From LMUY01 sp964235495 (GTDB lineage Bacteria > Pseudomonadota > Alphaproteobacteria > Acetobacterales > Acetobacteraceae), in the NCBI GenBank assembly GCA_964235495.1, contig CAXSAX010000015.1:17193-81192 (forward strand): a stretch of DNA of 64,000 nt, in the 5' to 3' direction. The translations under genes and the position numbers were made by a program. Every line of letters starts with the position of its first letter. Position 1 is the stretch's first letter. This document shows, piece by piece, positions 63,950 to 64,000 of the stretch. The notes beneath the pieces are model-generated. The model saw nothing but the letters and a program-made list of their open reading frames with translations. It ran no database searches and was not told the origin of the DNA.

Positions 63950-64000
63950 GGGTCAGGACCCATAAGCGGTTGACCCGGCTCGACCGGGTCTGATTCAGGG
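63950..64000. mobile_element. Possible terminal inverted repeat of an insertion sequence, cut by window edge
   Basis: GGGTCAGGACCC at 63950-63961 is palindromic, and GACCCGG-CTCGA-CCGGGTC at 63972-63990 is a perfect 7-base stem. The GGGTCAGGACCCATAA pattern is like the edges of insertion sequences I recall in Acetobacteraceae. No transposase is visible because the window ends here. Confidence 0.3.

Overview
The window is GC-rich (clearly above 65 percent by eye), densely packed bacterial chromosome. Gene content and order point to an alphaproteobacterium, most likely Acetobacteraceae (a Roseomonas-like relative). The pointers are the ffh-rpsP-rimM-trmD-rplS-leuC-leuD-leuB order, an F0 ATP synthase operon with separate b' and b subunits and no F1 genes attached, promoters of the TTGAC-N17-CATAGG type, a gcvT-gcvH-gcvP operon, and a PEP-CTERM-like protein. 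This assignment is inference from gene content; no 16S rRNA gene is present.

Layout. 0-3.6 kb: a polysaccharide-type group (end of a membrane protein, radical SAM/SPASM enzyme, GT2, DUF2147 protein, GT4). 3.6-8 kb: an SbmA/YddA-like ABC exporter with a DUF3253 gene, an unknown protein, and a glycine-rich PEP-CTERM-like secreted protein. 8-12.7 kb: a complete CUT2 sugar ABC importer on the minus strand. 12.7-14.7 kb: a divergent SDR, a small protein and a DUF429-like protein. 14.7-19.2 kb: manC-gmd-rmd (GDP-D-rhamnose synthesis) plus a flippase-like membrane protein. 19.3-21.5 kb: an OmpA-type protein, a PAP2 phosphatase and a secreted pentapeptide-repeat protein. 21.6-28.4 kb: the conserved SRP/ribosome/leucine block, ending in tRNA-Arg(ACG).

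28.5-43.3 kb is the most unusual part. Two plus-strand and five minus-strand genes converge. They encode very large multidomain glycosyltransferases, a methyltransferase and a small coiled-coil protein, and the five minus-strand genes are linked by four-base ATGA overlaps. Several proteins carry degenerate FDxxWY...YPDV...PLxHYLxxG repeats. Together with the GDP-mannose/GDP-rhamnose genes they probably build a rhamnose- or mannose-containing surface glycan. 43.4-48 kb looks like an insertion or decay zone: a broken membrane-protein remnant, a lower-GC membrane protein gene, and an acyltransferase-3 fused to a second membrane domain.

48-52.7 kb holds a small protein, a Tat-exported ferritin-like protein, a TylF-like methyltransferase and an MsbA-like ABC exporter. 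52.7-55.2 kb is atpI-atpB-atpE-atpF'-atpF. 55-57.4 kb has a DUF3859 protein and an S10-type serine carboxypeptidase. 57.4-62.1 kb is gcvT-gcvH-gcvP under a tandem glycine riboswitch. 62.3-63.9 kb is a YeiH-family transporter coupled to a small Cys-rich protein, and the last 50 bases may be the edge of an insertion sequence.

Regulatory elements seen: the tandem glycine riboswitch, two inverted copies of a multi-hairpin intergenic repeat, a UUCG-loop terminator, a perfect operator-like palindrome, and several candidate promoters.
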